A stretch of DNA of 64,000 bases from Owenia fusiformis (Eukaryota > Annelida > Polychaeta > Sabellida > Oweniidae). Made by a program: the position numbers and the translations under genes. Where the stretch lies: NCBI GenBank assembly GCA_903813345.2, contig CAIIXF020000012.1, positions 11,452,932 to 11,516,931 on the forward strand, given 5' to 3'. This document shows, piece by piece, positions 11,667-21,965 of the stretch (the stretch's first letter is position 1; every line of letters begins with the position of its first letter). Under the pieces are notes generated by a model. The model worked only from the letters and a program-made list of their open reading frames with translations. It was not told the origin of the DNA and searched no databases.

Positions 11667-14600
11667 ATGTTGAATTAAACGCTGATGCGCTGTTACCCCA
11701 ATTCATTCCTAACTCACGCTGCAGCTTCTGAAAACAATATGCATGAATGGTGCAAGACCGGGTGGATCCGTAAGCGTCTTCTGCTGTTAACTCCCGCCCA
11801 TTATGGAACCCATAATGAGACACCATGCATGTATAAAGAGAAGCTTAGGGGTGGTCGAAATGAGATGGTAATTACTAATGGGGCAACCATGCAGCACTGC
11901 TTCGCAACCATATCCATCTGGAGCATCTCTCCGCTACTGTTGCAATCTGCATACTTGCTCGCTTCCGCTTGGTAGATGGCATTCCAAGGGACTTCAGCAT
12001 CCAAGTCACTGACTTTCCAGCAAAACCCCTGCATCCTACTTCAATAGGGAAGCTGTGGGCTTTCCAGTCCTTCTGTCTTGCTTCTGTGATAATGTCATCA
12101 TATTTTGTTTGTTTCAACTCATGGGAAACCTCAATTCTATCCTCCCATGGAACAGTCAGCTCGACCAAGATAACACACCTTTTGTCATTTGATCTAATGA
12201 CAATGTCTGGTCTTAGTGTCGTAATAGCTATATCTTGTGGAAACACCAACTTCCTGTCCAAATCGACCATGATTTCCCAGTCTGCTGTTGTTTGGAGGAT
12301 TCCTGGGAGCATGGTAGTTCTCTGCTGTTGGGGTGCTTTGCTCTGACCTTCTTTACAGAATGATATCCATGGTGTTGTATCTTTAGCTAGTGGGCAAGTT
12401 TTGGAAGCAATTATGATGTCAATTTGCCTGGCTACTTCTCTCAGGACTTGGTCGTGTCTCCAAGTATACCGATGCTCTCCTAGGGCTACACTACAGGAGC
12501 TCAGTATATGCCTTAGAGAAGCTGGTTGGTCTTTACAAAGGGAGCAGGTTGGATCATCCGTCAAGCCCCAGAGTGACAGATTAGTAGTCGTGGGAAGGGT
12601 GTTGCTTAGGGATTTAAGGAAGAAAGCAAGTGATGTTTCAGCTGTCTGCATAAGATCACTCCCTGTCACCTTTCTGCTCTCTACAGATTCCCAACTCAGC
12701 CATGCACCCTGACTGCCCATTCCAGTTGCTTTAACTAGTCTAGCTTCCTCCTCGGTTTTCCTTATTTCACTCGTTACCATCTTCCTTTTTGCTTTTGGAT
12801 CTGCCTTAGACCAAGGGACCCTGCCGTAACTCCCGAGCCCTTTCCGCCCCTCTGCAACAGTACCTACGATGTCACTCTGTCTCAGTCTGCTTTCAGCATT
12901 GCTGATAGCATCCTGAGCAGACCATTTCCTTCTTTCCGGAGGTTTGACTTCAGATGCCCTGGCTGTTGGATCTTTCGAGTCTCTGAGCAACATTGCTGTT
13001 CGCACTTTCGTTACTTTGAATTCTTCAACTATGGAGGAAGTAGGAAGTGCAGCTGGAGATGAAGTGCTGTAGAGGTTGACAGAGCTGAAAGATTTAGGAA
13101 CCCCTAACCATTTGCGAAGGAACTTGCCAGCTATCCTTTCCATGGCCTGCACAGAAGTTATGGAGAAGTCATACATGGTGAATGGCCAATTCAACCTAGG
13201 AATAATTCCATACTGGAAGCACCAGATCTTAAGCTTCCCAGGAAGTGGTGTCCTATCTACTGCTTTCATCCAGGTAGCTAGCTGATGAAGCGTATCTGCT
13301 GTGTGGGTCTTGTCATTGAGACTGTGGTCGAACCATTTTCCAAGGCATTTAATTGGATTCTCACTGATGGTCGGAATCATCTCTCCTTGCATTGTAAACT
13401 TGTTGTCTGATATTCCGCCTTTCTTGAGGATGAGGCTTCTGGATTTCTTGGGTTTGAAAGTTAATCTGCCCCATGTAGCCAGTTGTTCAAGTCGGGACAG
13501 AATCCATCTCATCCCAATTTCCTTGCATGTCATTACTGTTATGTCGTCCATGAACGCTCTGCAAGGGGGGTGGCGTGTTCCATCAGATGCGAGTGGCCCC
13601 CTACATTCTTTTGCTGCATCAGTCAGTAGAATGTTCATGGCTGCTACAAAAAGAATCACTGATACTGAGCATCCAGCCATGATGCCTTTCTCTAGTCGCT
13701 GCCAGTCAGAAGTGATATGTCTTGTGGAAAAGCGCATATATAGTCCGCCAAGATGTAATTTGACAAGTCCTATTACCTCAGGTGGCACATGGTAATGTTC
13801 CAGGGCAGTGTAGATAAGTTGATGAGGCACGCTTGGATAAGCTTTTGCGAGGTCAAGCCATACCACTGAAAGATCCTTCTTCTCCTTCTTGGCCTCCCCA
13901 ATCAGTTTGGATATAGCTGCTGTATGTTCGACACACCCAGCAAAGCCTGTTATTCCTCCTTTCTGGACAGAGGTGTCAACATACTTGTTTTCCATGAAAA
14001 AGGTTGTAAACCGTCTGGCAATCACAGCCCAAAATATCTTGCCTTCAACACTAAGTAGGGAGATTTCTCTAAATTGGTCAAGTGAGATGGAGTTCTCCTC
14101 CTTTGGGACAAAGCAGCCCTCTGCTATGAGCCAAGGAGCAGGGAGTTCTTTCTTAATCCAAAGGACTTGCATGAGTCTCCAAAGTCTTGTGGTCAATAGT
14201 GGACAGTTCTTATATATCTTGTAGGTAAGCCCACTTGGACCAGGTGCCGAGCCTGATCTGCCTTTTCTTATAACTTGTTGAACCTCAGACAGCTTGATTG
14301 GTGTTGTATCAAACTCATGTTCAGGCAATGGAGCAGGTGATAAATTGGGCTTCTCGGCCAATGGCTCATTACGTCTAGGGTCAGTATGGGCAGCTTGCAC
14401 ACTTGTGTTCATTTCTTCCTTTGTACATTCCAGGTTACCAGATTTCGGTTTCCCCAAAATATCACTTACGAATTGGAATGGACTCTTGAAAAACTTGCTC
14501 CTGGTTTTCCTCTTTTCAGACCTCTTTTTTCTCAAGTTATCGGCCTTCCTGAGCAGTAACAGCCTGCGTCTAAGAGATTCTCTCAGCCGATGGAGTCCTT

Positions 14601-15393
14601 CTTTCTCTGAAACGTCAGCATTTAAGAAAGCTTTCCTCAAACCTCGCAAGTCTTTCCTGATGTTACCTATTTCTTTCTGTCTTCTGCTTGGCCCTTTCTC
14701 TTTCGGGATTCCATCCCCCTTCTCCTCAAGTCCAAACCTGTCCATACATACATCATACACAATAGATGTCATAGCTTCAACTTTCCTCTTAGCGTCCCCC
14801 TTCAAAGTATTATTGAGGATCTGCTGTAAGTCAGCATCCAAGTCTTTCCATTCAGAACTTGATGCTGCTGGTAGTTTCAGTTTTGGTTTCCTTTCAAAAA
14901 CTGGTACTTTCACTGCTTCTTCCTGCTCTCTTGTGTTCACTTCCTCCTCTACGGAGACTACCTGGACACTGTGGTTGTTAACCGGGTCTGGGTTGTCCTG
15001 CGTCTGACGAGGGGTATTCACCTCTCTGCGTTGTGTTGGAGTTGATGAGCACTTCGTTTTACCTTGATGTATTCTTACGCCATGCCAGTTTTTGAAGATT
15101 CTTCCGCAACTTTCACATGAATCTCGTCGTCCGTTGTCATTGCGTGGGTCCTTGTCCGTTGTGTTCTGCCTATTGGATGAGTCTTCCGCCCCCCATCTCG
15201 GATCATCCTGGGGGTATTCTCTTGTTTGGTTGTCTGTAGCTGTAAAAGTGGGTGCTTCGGTCATCTGATCAAAGCATGGTTCTTAAGGGTGCTGGCCTTC
15301 AGAACCCCCAATGCTGTCTTTCCAAGCTGTCACAGTTCTATTCTCTGTCGCCATAGGGACTTTCCCCTAGGTCACTGGATAATTCCAGAACTA
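11667..15393 (-). mobile_element. Full-length RLE-type non-LTR retrotransposon (R2/NeSL/HERO-like group)
   Basis: It is a single-ORF element: about 130 bp of 5' leader (15265-15393), the 1129-codon ORF, and a 208-bp 3' UTR ending at 11667 with ...ttaattcaacat and no poly(A). Its 5' end abuts exactly a 3' fragment of the same element (15394-15810), and its last 417 bp are identical to that fragment by eye. The intact ORF and identical copies suggest recent activity. The group name is inferred from domain order, not from a database match. Confidence 0.8.
11875..15264 (-). CDS. RLE-type retrotransposon polyprotein: zinc finger, reverse transcriptase, CCHC, restriction-like endonuclease
   Basis: This intact 1129-aa protein would copy the element RNA by target-primed reverse transcription in the nucleus. 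An N-terminal C2HC finger at about 50-72 (C-x2-C-x12-H-x5-C) is likely for DNA binding. A basic, helical linker spans about 195-260. The RT covers about 320-620, with motif A Asp at 471 (WLDLAKAYPSVPH), motif B (GIMAGCSVSVILF, about 527-539) and motif C FMDD at 571-574. A CCHC knuckle lies at about 907-924 (C-x2-C-x8-H-x4-C). A PD-(D/E)xK-type restriction-like endonuclease lies at about 1015-1060 (RPDIVI, then VELTVPWE, then KQTKYDD). The order finger-RT-CCHC-RLE defines the R2-like early-branching LINE groups. Start chosen at the first Met of the long frame. No stop or frameshift is seen. Confidence 0.85.
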   Translation of the reverse strand: MTEAPTFTATDNQTREYPQDDPRWGAEDSSNRQNTTDKDPRNDNGRRDSCESCGRIFKNWHGVRIHQGKTKCSSTPTQRREVNTPRQTQDNPDPVNNHSVQVVSVEEEVNTREQEEAVKVPVFERKPKLKLPAASSSEWKDLDADLQQILNNTLKGDAKRKVEAMTSIVYDVCMDRFGLEEKGDGIPKEKGPSRRQKEIGNIRKDLRGLRKAFLNADVSEKEGLHRLRESLRRRLLLLRKADNLRKKRSEKRKTRSKFFKSPFQFVSDILGKPKSGNLECTKEEMNTSVQAAHTDPRRNEPLAEKPNLSPAPLPEHEFDTTPIKLSEVQQVIRKGRSGSAPGPSGLTYKIYKNCPLLTTRLWRLMQVLWIKKELPAPWLIAEGCFVPKEENSISLDQFREISLLSVEGKIFWAVIARRFTTFFMENKYVDTSVQKGGITGFAGCVEHTAAISKLIGEAKKEKKDLSVVWLDLAKAYPSVPHQLIYTALEHYHVPPEVIGLVKLHLGGLYMRFSTRHITSDWQRLEKGIMAGCSVSVILFVAAMNILLTDAAKECRGPLASDGTRHPPCRAFMDDITVMTCKEIGMRWILSRLEQLATWGRLTFKPKKSRSLILKKGGISDNKFTMQGEMIPTISENPIKCLGKWFDHSLNDKTHTADTLHQLATWMKAVDRTPLPGKLKIWCFQYGIIPRLNWPFTMYDFSITSVQAMERIAGKFLRKWLGVPKSFSSVNLYSTSSPAALPTSSIVEEFKVTKVRTAMLLRDSKDPTARASEVKPPERRKWSAQDAISNAESRLRQSDIVGTVAEGRKGLGSYGRVPWSKADPKAKRKMVTSEIRKTEEEARLVKATGMGSQGAWLSWESVESRKVTGSDLMQTAETSLAFFLKSLSNTLPTTTNLSLWGLTDDPTCSLCKDQPASLRHILSSCSVALGEHRYTWRHDQVLREVARQIDIIIASKTCPLAKDTTPWISFCKEGQSKAPQQQRTTMLPGILQTTADWEIMVDLDRKLVFPQDIAITTLRPDIVIRSNDKRCVILVELTVPWEDRIEVSHELKQTKYDDIITEARQKDWKAHSFPIEVGCRGFAGKSVTWMLKSLGMPSTKRKRASMQIATVAERCSRWIWLRSSAAWLPH

Positions 15394-15810
15394 ATGTTGA
15401 ATTAAACGCTGATGCGCTGTTACCCCAATTCATTCCTAACTCACGCTGCAGCTTCTGAAAACAATATGCATGAATGGTGCAAGACCGGGTGGATCCGTAA
15501 GCGTCTTCTGCTGTTAACTCCCGCCCATTATGGAACCCATAATGAGACACCATGCATGTATAAAGAGAAGCTTAGGGGTGGTCGAAATGAGATGGTAATT
15601 ACTAATGGGGCAACCATGCAGCACTGCTTCGCAACCATATCCATCTGGAGCATCTCTCCGCTACTGTTGCAATCTGCATACTTGCTCGCTTCCGCTTGGT
15701 AGATGGCATTCCAAGGGACTTCAGCATCCAAGTCACTGACTTTCCAGCAAAACCCCTGCATCCTACTTCAATAGGGAAGCTGTGGGCTTTCCAGTCCTTC
15801 TGTCTTGCTT
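15394..15810 (-). mobile_element. 417-bp 3'-end fragment of the same RLE retrotransposon
   Basis: Identical as far as I can read to 11667-12083 (offset 3727), covering the last ~69 codons and the whole 3' UTR. It is in the same orientation and directly upstream of the full-length copy. Its truncated 5' side meets an (aaat)n run at 15811-15831. This gives the pair the look of direct repeats, but they are a head-to-tail tandem, not LTRs. Confidence 0.9.
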
Positions 15811-16265
15811 AAATAAATAAAATAAATAAATAAAACTAAATATTCGAGTTAAAATAAATTACAAATAATGCATTTAACAATCCTTAATATCTTCCCGTCT
15901 GTGTTTATCAGTTGAATATGACAAGGGGCATTGCGAAAGAGTCTAGAAAGACGGTGCGACAACGAGAGCGCAGGGCTGAAAAGCGCGACAAAGAAGAAAA
16001 CGGGTAGGGTTTGAAATGTCTACTTTCTGGTGATTCTAATTCTGTATATCGTGACACAACCTTTTTGAATATAGAATTGTATTGAAGCGCACATTTTTCT
16101 GAACAAAACTTGAAGTTTTTAAGAAGATTCCACGAATATTAAAACGTTTGCAATTACTTGGAGGAGCATTGCGCATATTTATCGCGTAAATCTTTGCATT
16201 TTGTCGGTAAAATGAACAATTACACTGTTACGCCGTGATGTACAGTATCTGACGTCGTATCTCTT

Positions 16266-17615
16266 ACGTTTCATGAACAACATATTTGGAGACATTTTTG
16301 TAAACAATTCTGTAGTCCCTGGCCTGTACGAAGGAAAGCAAACCATTGTTAATCAAGGTTTCGTTTTTGGATCTCAACTTACAATTCCGAGGAAATCATT
16401 GTCTATTTTATGTTTATGGTGGTCAATGACTTGCGACCAAATCGTAAGTTACGACGATTCCAAAAGCAACCCCAGATTCTGAAATAATAGTTTAGTTAAC
16501 TTTATTTTTCAAGGAAAGACTGTTTTCAAACCATGGTTCATTTTTGTTTGAGCATATCTAAAATTCAAAGATGATTATTGGTTTGTTCTAAAAAGAAAAA
16601 ATCCAATGTCTGTTACAAGTAGGTCACCGTGACCTGTATATATTTATCAAAAATCGTATTCTTATTCGCTTACAAATTAAATTTTGAGCAATGTAATATT
16701 ATGTTATCAAAATTCAATCCTGTTTCTGATAACAATTCGAGATGAACATCATTCACATCAATCAAACTAAATATAACTTTTACCCTTCAGCACAGTTCAA
16801 GATTTTGATTGACAGGTCTATATTTGGAACATGAAATTGATGGCCTGTGTTAAAACTCCAAGTTCAAGCTGATCTGGTCACTCACTAAGACAAATTAGAA
16901 ACAGAATTTCATAGAAATTGATCAATTCTATCTTTATATTTCTTAGTCAAAATATATTTATAGAAACATTGACCTTCCAAACCATTCTTGGGAATGTATT
17001 AAATATCGTTTTAAGCAAGAGGTTTTAATCATGATTATTTTTGTCCGAAAGGGGATTTTTGCAATGTTTTGCAACACTGTTTTGTCAAAGAATTTCTATA
17101 AAAAGCATCTACACTTCATAAGTTCAGGGTTTCGTATGAATTTTTCGTGTGATGAAACGATAATCAGTTTCACCAGAATAGTAGTTTAAGCTTTATTTGA
17201 ATATTTTGTCATGAATATATTCCTCAACTTTTTGAAAATAGAGGCCTACATGTACCGCATACACGCATTTCAATATGTATTTTCCAAATAATGCCTCTGA
17301 CTTCCAACTACTGAAGTTCATAAGGTGATATGTTCATGTACTTTGTATTATTGTTCTTTGAGATGGGGGCCTAAGTATCGTTTTAGGGGACAACTCATAA
17401 GTGAAAATTTTGTTTTGGAGACCTACCTCATTAATGTATTTCCATGTGCATTTTCGATATAATCCTTCTAACTTTATATCACACAAAAACATAATATGAA
17501 GTTAATGTTCATTTACTTCGTATAATGTTAATTTGAGATAAGCATGATTTTAGGGGACAACTCATAATTAATGATTGTTTAGGAGACCTTCCTTATTTGT
17601 TTATTTCCATATTAT
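16266..17615. repeat. Non-coding stretch ending in a degenerate ~170-bp tandem duplication
   Basis: No gene is recognised in 16266-17230. From about 17230 two full units and a partial third share the blocks ttttaggggacaactcata, ggagacct and a run resembling ttcatgtactttgtat. The third unit is cut by the element starting at 17616. Confidence 0.5.
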
Positions 17616-18761
17616 CACACTACCCTACCACGTGACCACGTTTAAAAGGGAAACAGGGTACAGCTAAGTTGCAAATGGAGGACGTGAGTTTAATTCCATA
17701 TTTCTGAGCGTAAAATACATTTTACATTTATTTCTAGTGTTCTACCAGACATAGAATTGATTCATCAAGCAGTTTGTAGAATATTGTTGGCAAAAAAACA
17801 CTATAGGCAAAGATAGATAATAGTGGGCGCAGTGAAGCAAAACTCGAATGCAATACACGATACATTTCAGTAAATCTATCAACGTACAGGGAGCATGTAA
17901 GTTTCCCTTCGAAAATGTACATTGATATGTAACAAAAAACCGAGTTAACTGTTATTTAAACTGCGTGTCATCGTGTTATATGTGGATACTTTTTCTAGTA
18001 TGTTATTCAACTGTATTTTTGTAAATTAATTGTTTTTCTAAAATCTTGAGATGCATAAAAAGTCGTCCCAGAAATGTATCTTGACCTTATTTGCCGCATA
18101 ACATATTGTGAAACATTTTTCCTCTTGTCACAGAGAGGATAATGTTTGTTTCGAGGTGTCTTGTGATGAGCGATGAGAGATTTAATTTTGTTATTTTATT
18201 TCAATTTGATACCCTAGTAACACTTATAATCTAGCGTTCTTGTTAATTTAATGACTAAAATGCATATACGACCTAAAAGCCCGTGTCTAAATCTACAATA
18301 TAATGTTTACTTTATTTGGATTAAATAACAATCACTGACATCTCAAAGCATCAACAGGCGGCCTTCTTAGCATTATTTTCACTGTGTGCAACGTAAATGT
18401 ACATGAGATATGGGACAAAGTATGTCTGTATAATCAGCTTACTGTCTTGCTCCCTGTACTATTGAACAATTTACATTCCTTGTACCCTGTATTGATCAAC
18501 TTTTGCAACTGTGTACCGTGTACTATGACGTATCAAATATTTTACAATTTAAAATGATATTATTTACATTCTTTCGTCAACTATCATATAACTTGGAACA
18601 TGGACTTCAATATTGCACCACTGAAGTTCAGCGAATAGCAATATTGACTCACTCCGAGCATCAAACGTATTAACCTTTTGACTAAGCAGTCGATATACTC
18701 AAAAGCTACCTGGTTGAAAGCCAAAAAATTCGCGCATGCGCGATCGAGGTAGGGTAGTGTG
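17616..18761. mobile_element. DNA element with 14-bp TIRs and 5-bp flanking repeat
   Basis: It starts cacactaccctacc and ends ggtagggtagtgtg (exact reverse complement), flanked on both sides by attat (17611-17615, 18762-18766). It is 1146 bp with no transposase ORF. A 5-bp duplication and CAC start would suit a Transib-like origin, but the ends are too short to classify. Confidence 0.7.
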
Positions 18762-18900
18762 ATTATGTTTTTGCCAAATAATACTTCCGAGAAATACAAC
18801 AAAAGTAGAAATACAATAGATAACTATAATCTTAATTGAGTCACATTGATGCCCTCGAGTTTTAACTCTCTGTGAAAGAAATCAAACTATTAAAAAGGTT

Positions 18901-19085
18901 ATGGATGAATTTTCCCAACACTGGCAGATCCAGGGTGGGCCCAGAAAAATTGTAGGGCCTCAATTAGTGGGCCGTTTTGGCCATTACTTGGCCTTTTTGG
19001 GCCAAATTTTCAAAAAATGGCCGGGCATTACATTTTCAAAATTTGGGCCCAATTTTGGGATTAAGGCACCCAATTATTTTTGATT
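18901..19085. repeat. Fragment of the 'gggccc...aattttggg' dispersed repeat
   Basis: Contains ggatccagg..gggcccagaaaaa, ggccgttttggcca and caaaatttgggccc. These blocks also occur, in tandem and inverted, at 52400-53400 and again near 60535-60840. Open frames here are not genes. Confidence 0.65.
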
Positions 19086-20126
19086 AACTATTTGATTCTT
19101 GGCAAGTTTTGTGTATATTTCATTTGTTGTCTTTTAAAGGGGGGGGGGGTGCACTGACAATTTCTGTCTTCATATGTCAAATATTGAAATACCTTTTATG
19201 GATTAAGTGTCTGCTACTATGGTAACTCGTGTTACATGTCATTTTGGGATTGATGTATATGTATTGTTTAACATTGAATTCCTTCCTGCATGACATTCAG
19301 ATTAAAATATTATAAAATCATGAGTTTAGCAAATGATCACAAAAAGTTCTAACAACGTCCAATCCCAGAATCCGTTCGCTCGGAGGTTTAACCAGTTCGG
19401 AAATAGTTTCACGAACATAGTGAGAACAAATGAGCCGTGACTGAAAAAATATCATGGAAGTAGGGCTTCATTAAGAGCTGATATGCCCACTCGGGGAAGG
19501 CAGTATTTGGGCAGGGCGGTAAAAGGGTAGGTGGTTCTATTAAATTTTGGTCCTACTCTCTATTGATTTATATGGTGACCTAATTACAATTATTTTCCTT
19601 ATTATTTATACACAGTCATGACCAGTAAGGGCCGTAAGGAAAGGGGACCATAAACCCCAGGGGACCATAATTTCTTTTACACCTGTTACCCAATCTAAAT
19701 GCTTTGTGACTAGAACATAAAAACGCTAAGGTATACATTTTTTTTTTTTAAATTGGCTCCATCTGTATTTACATTATATTTCTGTCGACAAAATTGCAAG
19801 CAACATATACAATTGACCTACCAATGTATTTTTACCATCTCAAATACAATATATCTCTCTCCATTCATTGCCATGCCTATCTACTAAAACATCTGAATAA
19901 CTGTATTTCTGTAGAGGCAGATACCTCGTCTGCTTCGTGCCTGGCTACACCTATGCAATCCATTCATTGTCATGCCTATTTACTAAAACATCTGAATAAC
20001 TGTATTTCAGTAGAAGCAATTGCCTCGTCTGCCTTGCTACACCCATGCATTTCATTCCATTCTTTGTCATATTGAAGAAACCTTCATGTTTTGTCCTTAT
20101 AAAATGTTATCATGGCAAGGGACCGA
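19086..20126. repeat. Non-coding, with a two-copy ~100-bp tandem duplication
   Basis: Units at about 19862-19961 and 19962-20060 share catgcctat, actaaaacatctgaataact and gcctcgtctgc. A G tract lies at 19138-19150 and an A/T tract at 19738-19751. This is the 3' side of the cGAS-like gene; I saw no clear AATAAA on the minus strand close to its stop. Confidence 0.6.
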
Positions 20127-21494
20127 TTAAACTTTACGAAAAGGACGATCGAAATAATTTGGATTGATACAGTCTATCAAAACTATTGACTTTTTAGCGT
20201 CATGTTGCCACTCAAGTTTAACATATCTACCATGCGATTTTGATGTAGCTAACAGATAGTATTCGTGCAAACCATCCATTAAAGATTGTAAAATGCGATT
20301 CCTTCTGACCCCAATGAGGTTATTTGAGAGAAATGCATTCCACCAGTTATTACTCCGATTTAGCTTAATATGCTGTACAATCCACACCATTGAAATGAGC
20401 ATAGGTATACGATCATTTGGCGATAATCTTTGTGGTTCCCCAGGGAATATTGGATTTGGAATGAGCAGGTTAGAGTAAAACAAGTACAGGAAGTCTTCAT
20501 CGCAATTGTATTCATCATCGGGTATATCGCAGGGATTGTGTTCATCATCGGGTTTTACGATCAATTCATTGATGATGGAAATTAAGCATTCGCCCAAACT
20601 GCTTGCTCGACACTTCTGTTGATGATTCAGGATAAGAGTTTTTAGAACATGTGATGAAATTTGCCATACAATTCCCAATAAACGTGTTAAATTGGAGAGA
20701 TACTTCAATGTTAGAAATAACTTCCGATGGGGTGGTGTTAGTACATACTTATCTGAATTTGGTAGTTCTACCACGGATTCTAACCAAATGTCCCAGGAAT
20801 TCTTTCTATCAATAATATGAACACTTGGCCCTAACTCATGAGGCTTCCACTTCAAACAGAAACACAAGTCGATGTCTGTTATACCTAAAGGCGCACCAAC
20901 CCGTATTAGCAAAGCACTTGGGCCATGGATGACAACATTATCTATTTCTTTTTTGTAGGACCGGCGGTAGTTTTGGCTCCAGTAGAATTTTACAGATTTC
21001 CGAGTTTCCATTTCTTTTAATACTGCGGATATCGTATTGAGTAGCATGTTAAGTAACTCTTCAGTTCTAAGATCGGCTTCACCATCATTCTCATTGATAT
21101 TTTCCAAGCACTCGGAAGGTAGAGGATAAGGGAGTTTATTAACATTGATTCTAATTTTGCGTTTTCCATCATCCTCATGGCTGTCACTTGCATTCGTTAC
21201 ATCTGTTACATATTGAGATAGCCCTAGTATCGGATGGTAATCATACTCATCGGGGTGAAGTATTTTTGTCCTGTCATAGTAGCTCCCTCGATTTATCAGC
21301 CCATCGGTGGCAAGCGCTGGTTCTATTTTGCCAACATTCTCGAGGATATCTTTTACAAGATTCTCCACAAATGAAGTATGCTCTTCCAACTGGCTTTCTG
21401 CATAAACATTTCTAATGTCAACTGTGTTAGCCGTTAGGTTTATGAATTTTGTTAAACGTTTCGTGTTATGTGATTTACTCAAACTGCATCCCAT
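20127..21494 (-). CDS. cGAS-like receptor / Mab-21 family nucleotidyltransferase with lipidation-type N-terminus
   Basis: An intronless 455-aa protein with the Mab-21/cGAS nucleotidyltransferase fold. Family enzymes sense a ligand (often double-stranded RNA or DNA) and make a cyclic dinucleotide that activates STING. The P-loop-like GS is at 70-71, followed by the metal-binding pair E83/D85 in PDEYDYH. The third acidic residue is D209 (or D207) in GITDIDLCF. All catalytic positions therefore appear intact, unlike many inactive Mab-21 relatives. The C-terminal helical half contains HVLKTLILNHQQKC, matching the Mab-21 HLKTLLL block. The cGAS H-x5-CC-x6-C zinc thumb is not evident. The protein starts MGCSLSKS, with Gly2 for N-myristoylation and Cys3 for palmitoylation. 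The start is the first Met of the frame, and this motif supports it. Ligand and product cannot be told from sequence. Confidence 0.85.
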   Translation of the reverse strand: MGCSLSKSHNTKRLTKFINLTANTVDIRNVYAESQLEEHTSFVENLVKDILENVGKIEPALATDGLINRGSYYDRTKILHPDEYDYHPILGLSQYVTDVTNASDSHEDDGKRKIRINVNKLPYPLPSECLENINENDGEADLRTEELLNMLLNTISAVLKEMETRKSVKFYWSQNYRRSYKKEIDNVVIHGPSALLIRVGAPLGITDIDLCFCLKWKPHELGPSVHIIDRKNSWDIWLESVVELPNSDKYVLTPPHRKLFLTLKYLSNLTRLLGIVWQISSHVLKTLILNHQQKCRASSLGECLISIINELIVKPDDEHNPCDIPDDEYNCDEDFLYLFYSNLLIPNPIFPGEPQRLSPNDRIPMLISMVWIVQHIKLNRSNNWWNAFLSNNLIGVRRNRILQSLMDGLHEYYLLATSKSHGRYVKLEWQHDAKKSIVLIDCINPNYFDRPFRKV

Positions 21495-21660
21495 CTTTAA
21501 CGATAGGTTTAAAATCTTTGATGTTTTTTTTTGATTCCAAATATAAAGTGAACTTTTGTAACTGTAATACGCTGTACACTGTACGTGTATTCACCGTTGC
21601 TCAAATTAAGTCCAGACTGTAAGACCCGCTGTAATATTTGTCACTCAGTGTTCCCATGAT

Positions 21661-21670
21661 GGAACTCTCC
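21661..21670 (-). promoter_or_regulatory. kappaB-like site upstream of the cGAS-like gene
   Basis: ggaactctcc lies 167 bp before the start codon and fits a relaxed NF-kappaB half-site pattern (GGRNN..YYCC). A single 10-bp match in AT-rich DNA is weak. It is listed because the gene family is commonly under immune control. Confidence 0.2.
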
Positions 21671-21965
21671 AATAGAATAATGTATACAACAAATACCCTT
21701 GGATCAATGACGTCAGATAGAAGAACGGGTGAGATAACAAGTGTGTTTAAGAAATTAGTTACTTGTTATCAGTGTCGTTAAAGAGATTAATTACTTATAA
21801 AGAAGGCAAGGGCAAATTAAAGTTGTGTAGGCCCTATGTGATATAAACAAGTGTATTTATCATTCGACTTATTTCTAAATATTAACGCCTCTGATAAATA
21901 TGGACCATAGTCTATAACAATCATAGTCTATAACCAATAAAATAGATAATGGATTAGTAACCCAG

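Larger units (their letters stand above)
10773..16261. mobile_element. DNA transposon with ~30-bp terminal inverted repeats, split by a retrotransposon
   Basis: The left end (10773 onward, gatacgacgtcagatactgt...) is repeated in reverse complement at the right end (to 16261) for 25 perfect bases, one mismatch, then cggc. A 4-bp repeat tctt flanks both sides (10769-10772 and 16262-16265). Removing the retroelement (11667-15810) leaves about 1.3 kb without an ORF, so it is non-autonomous. The superfamily is unassigned. The 4-bp duplication is my reading from the sequence alone. Confidence 0.7.

Noticed and set aside
12401-15007. Several plus-strand open frames of 100-237 codons
   Set aside because: They are antisense shadows of the intact 1129-codon retrotransposon ORF.
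11667-15810. LTRs or DIRS-like direct repeats around the 1129-codon ORF
   Set aside because: The left repeat includes the ORF's own 3' end, and the protein is of RLE non-LTR type with no integrase or tyrosine recombinase, so this is a tandem fragment rather than terminal repeats.
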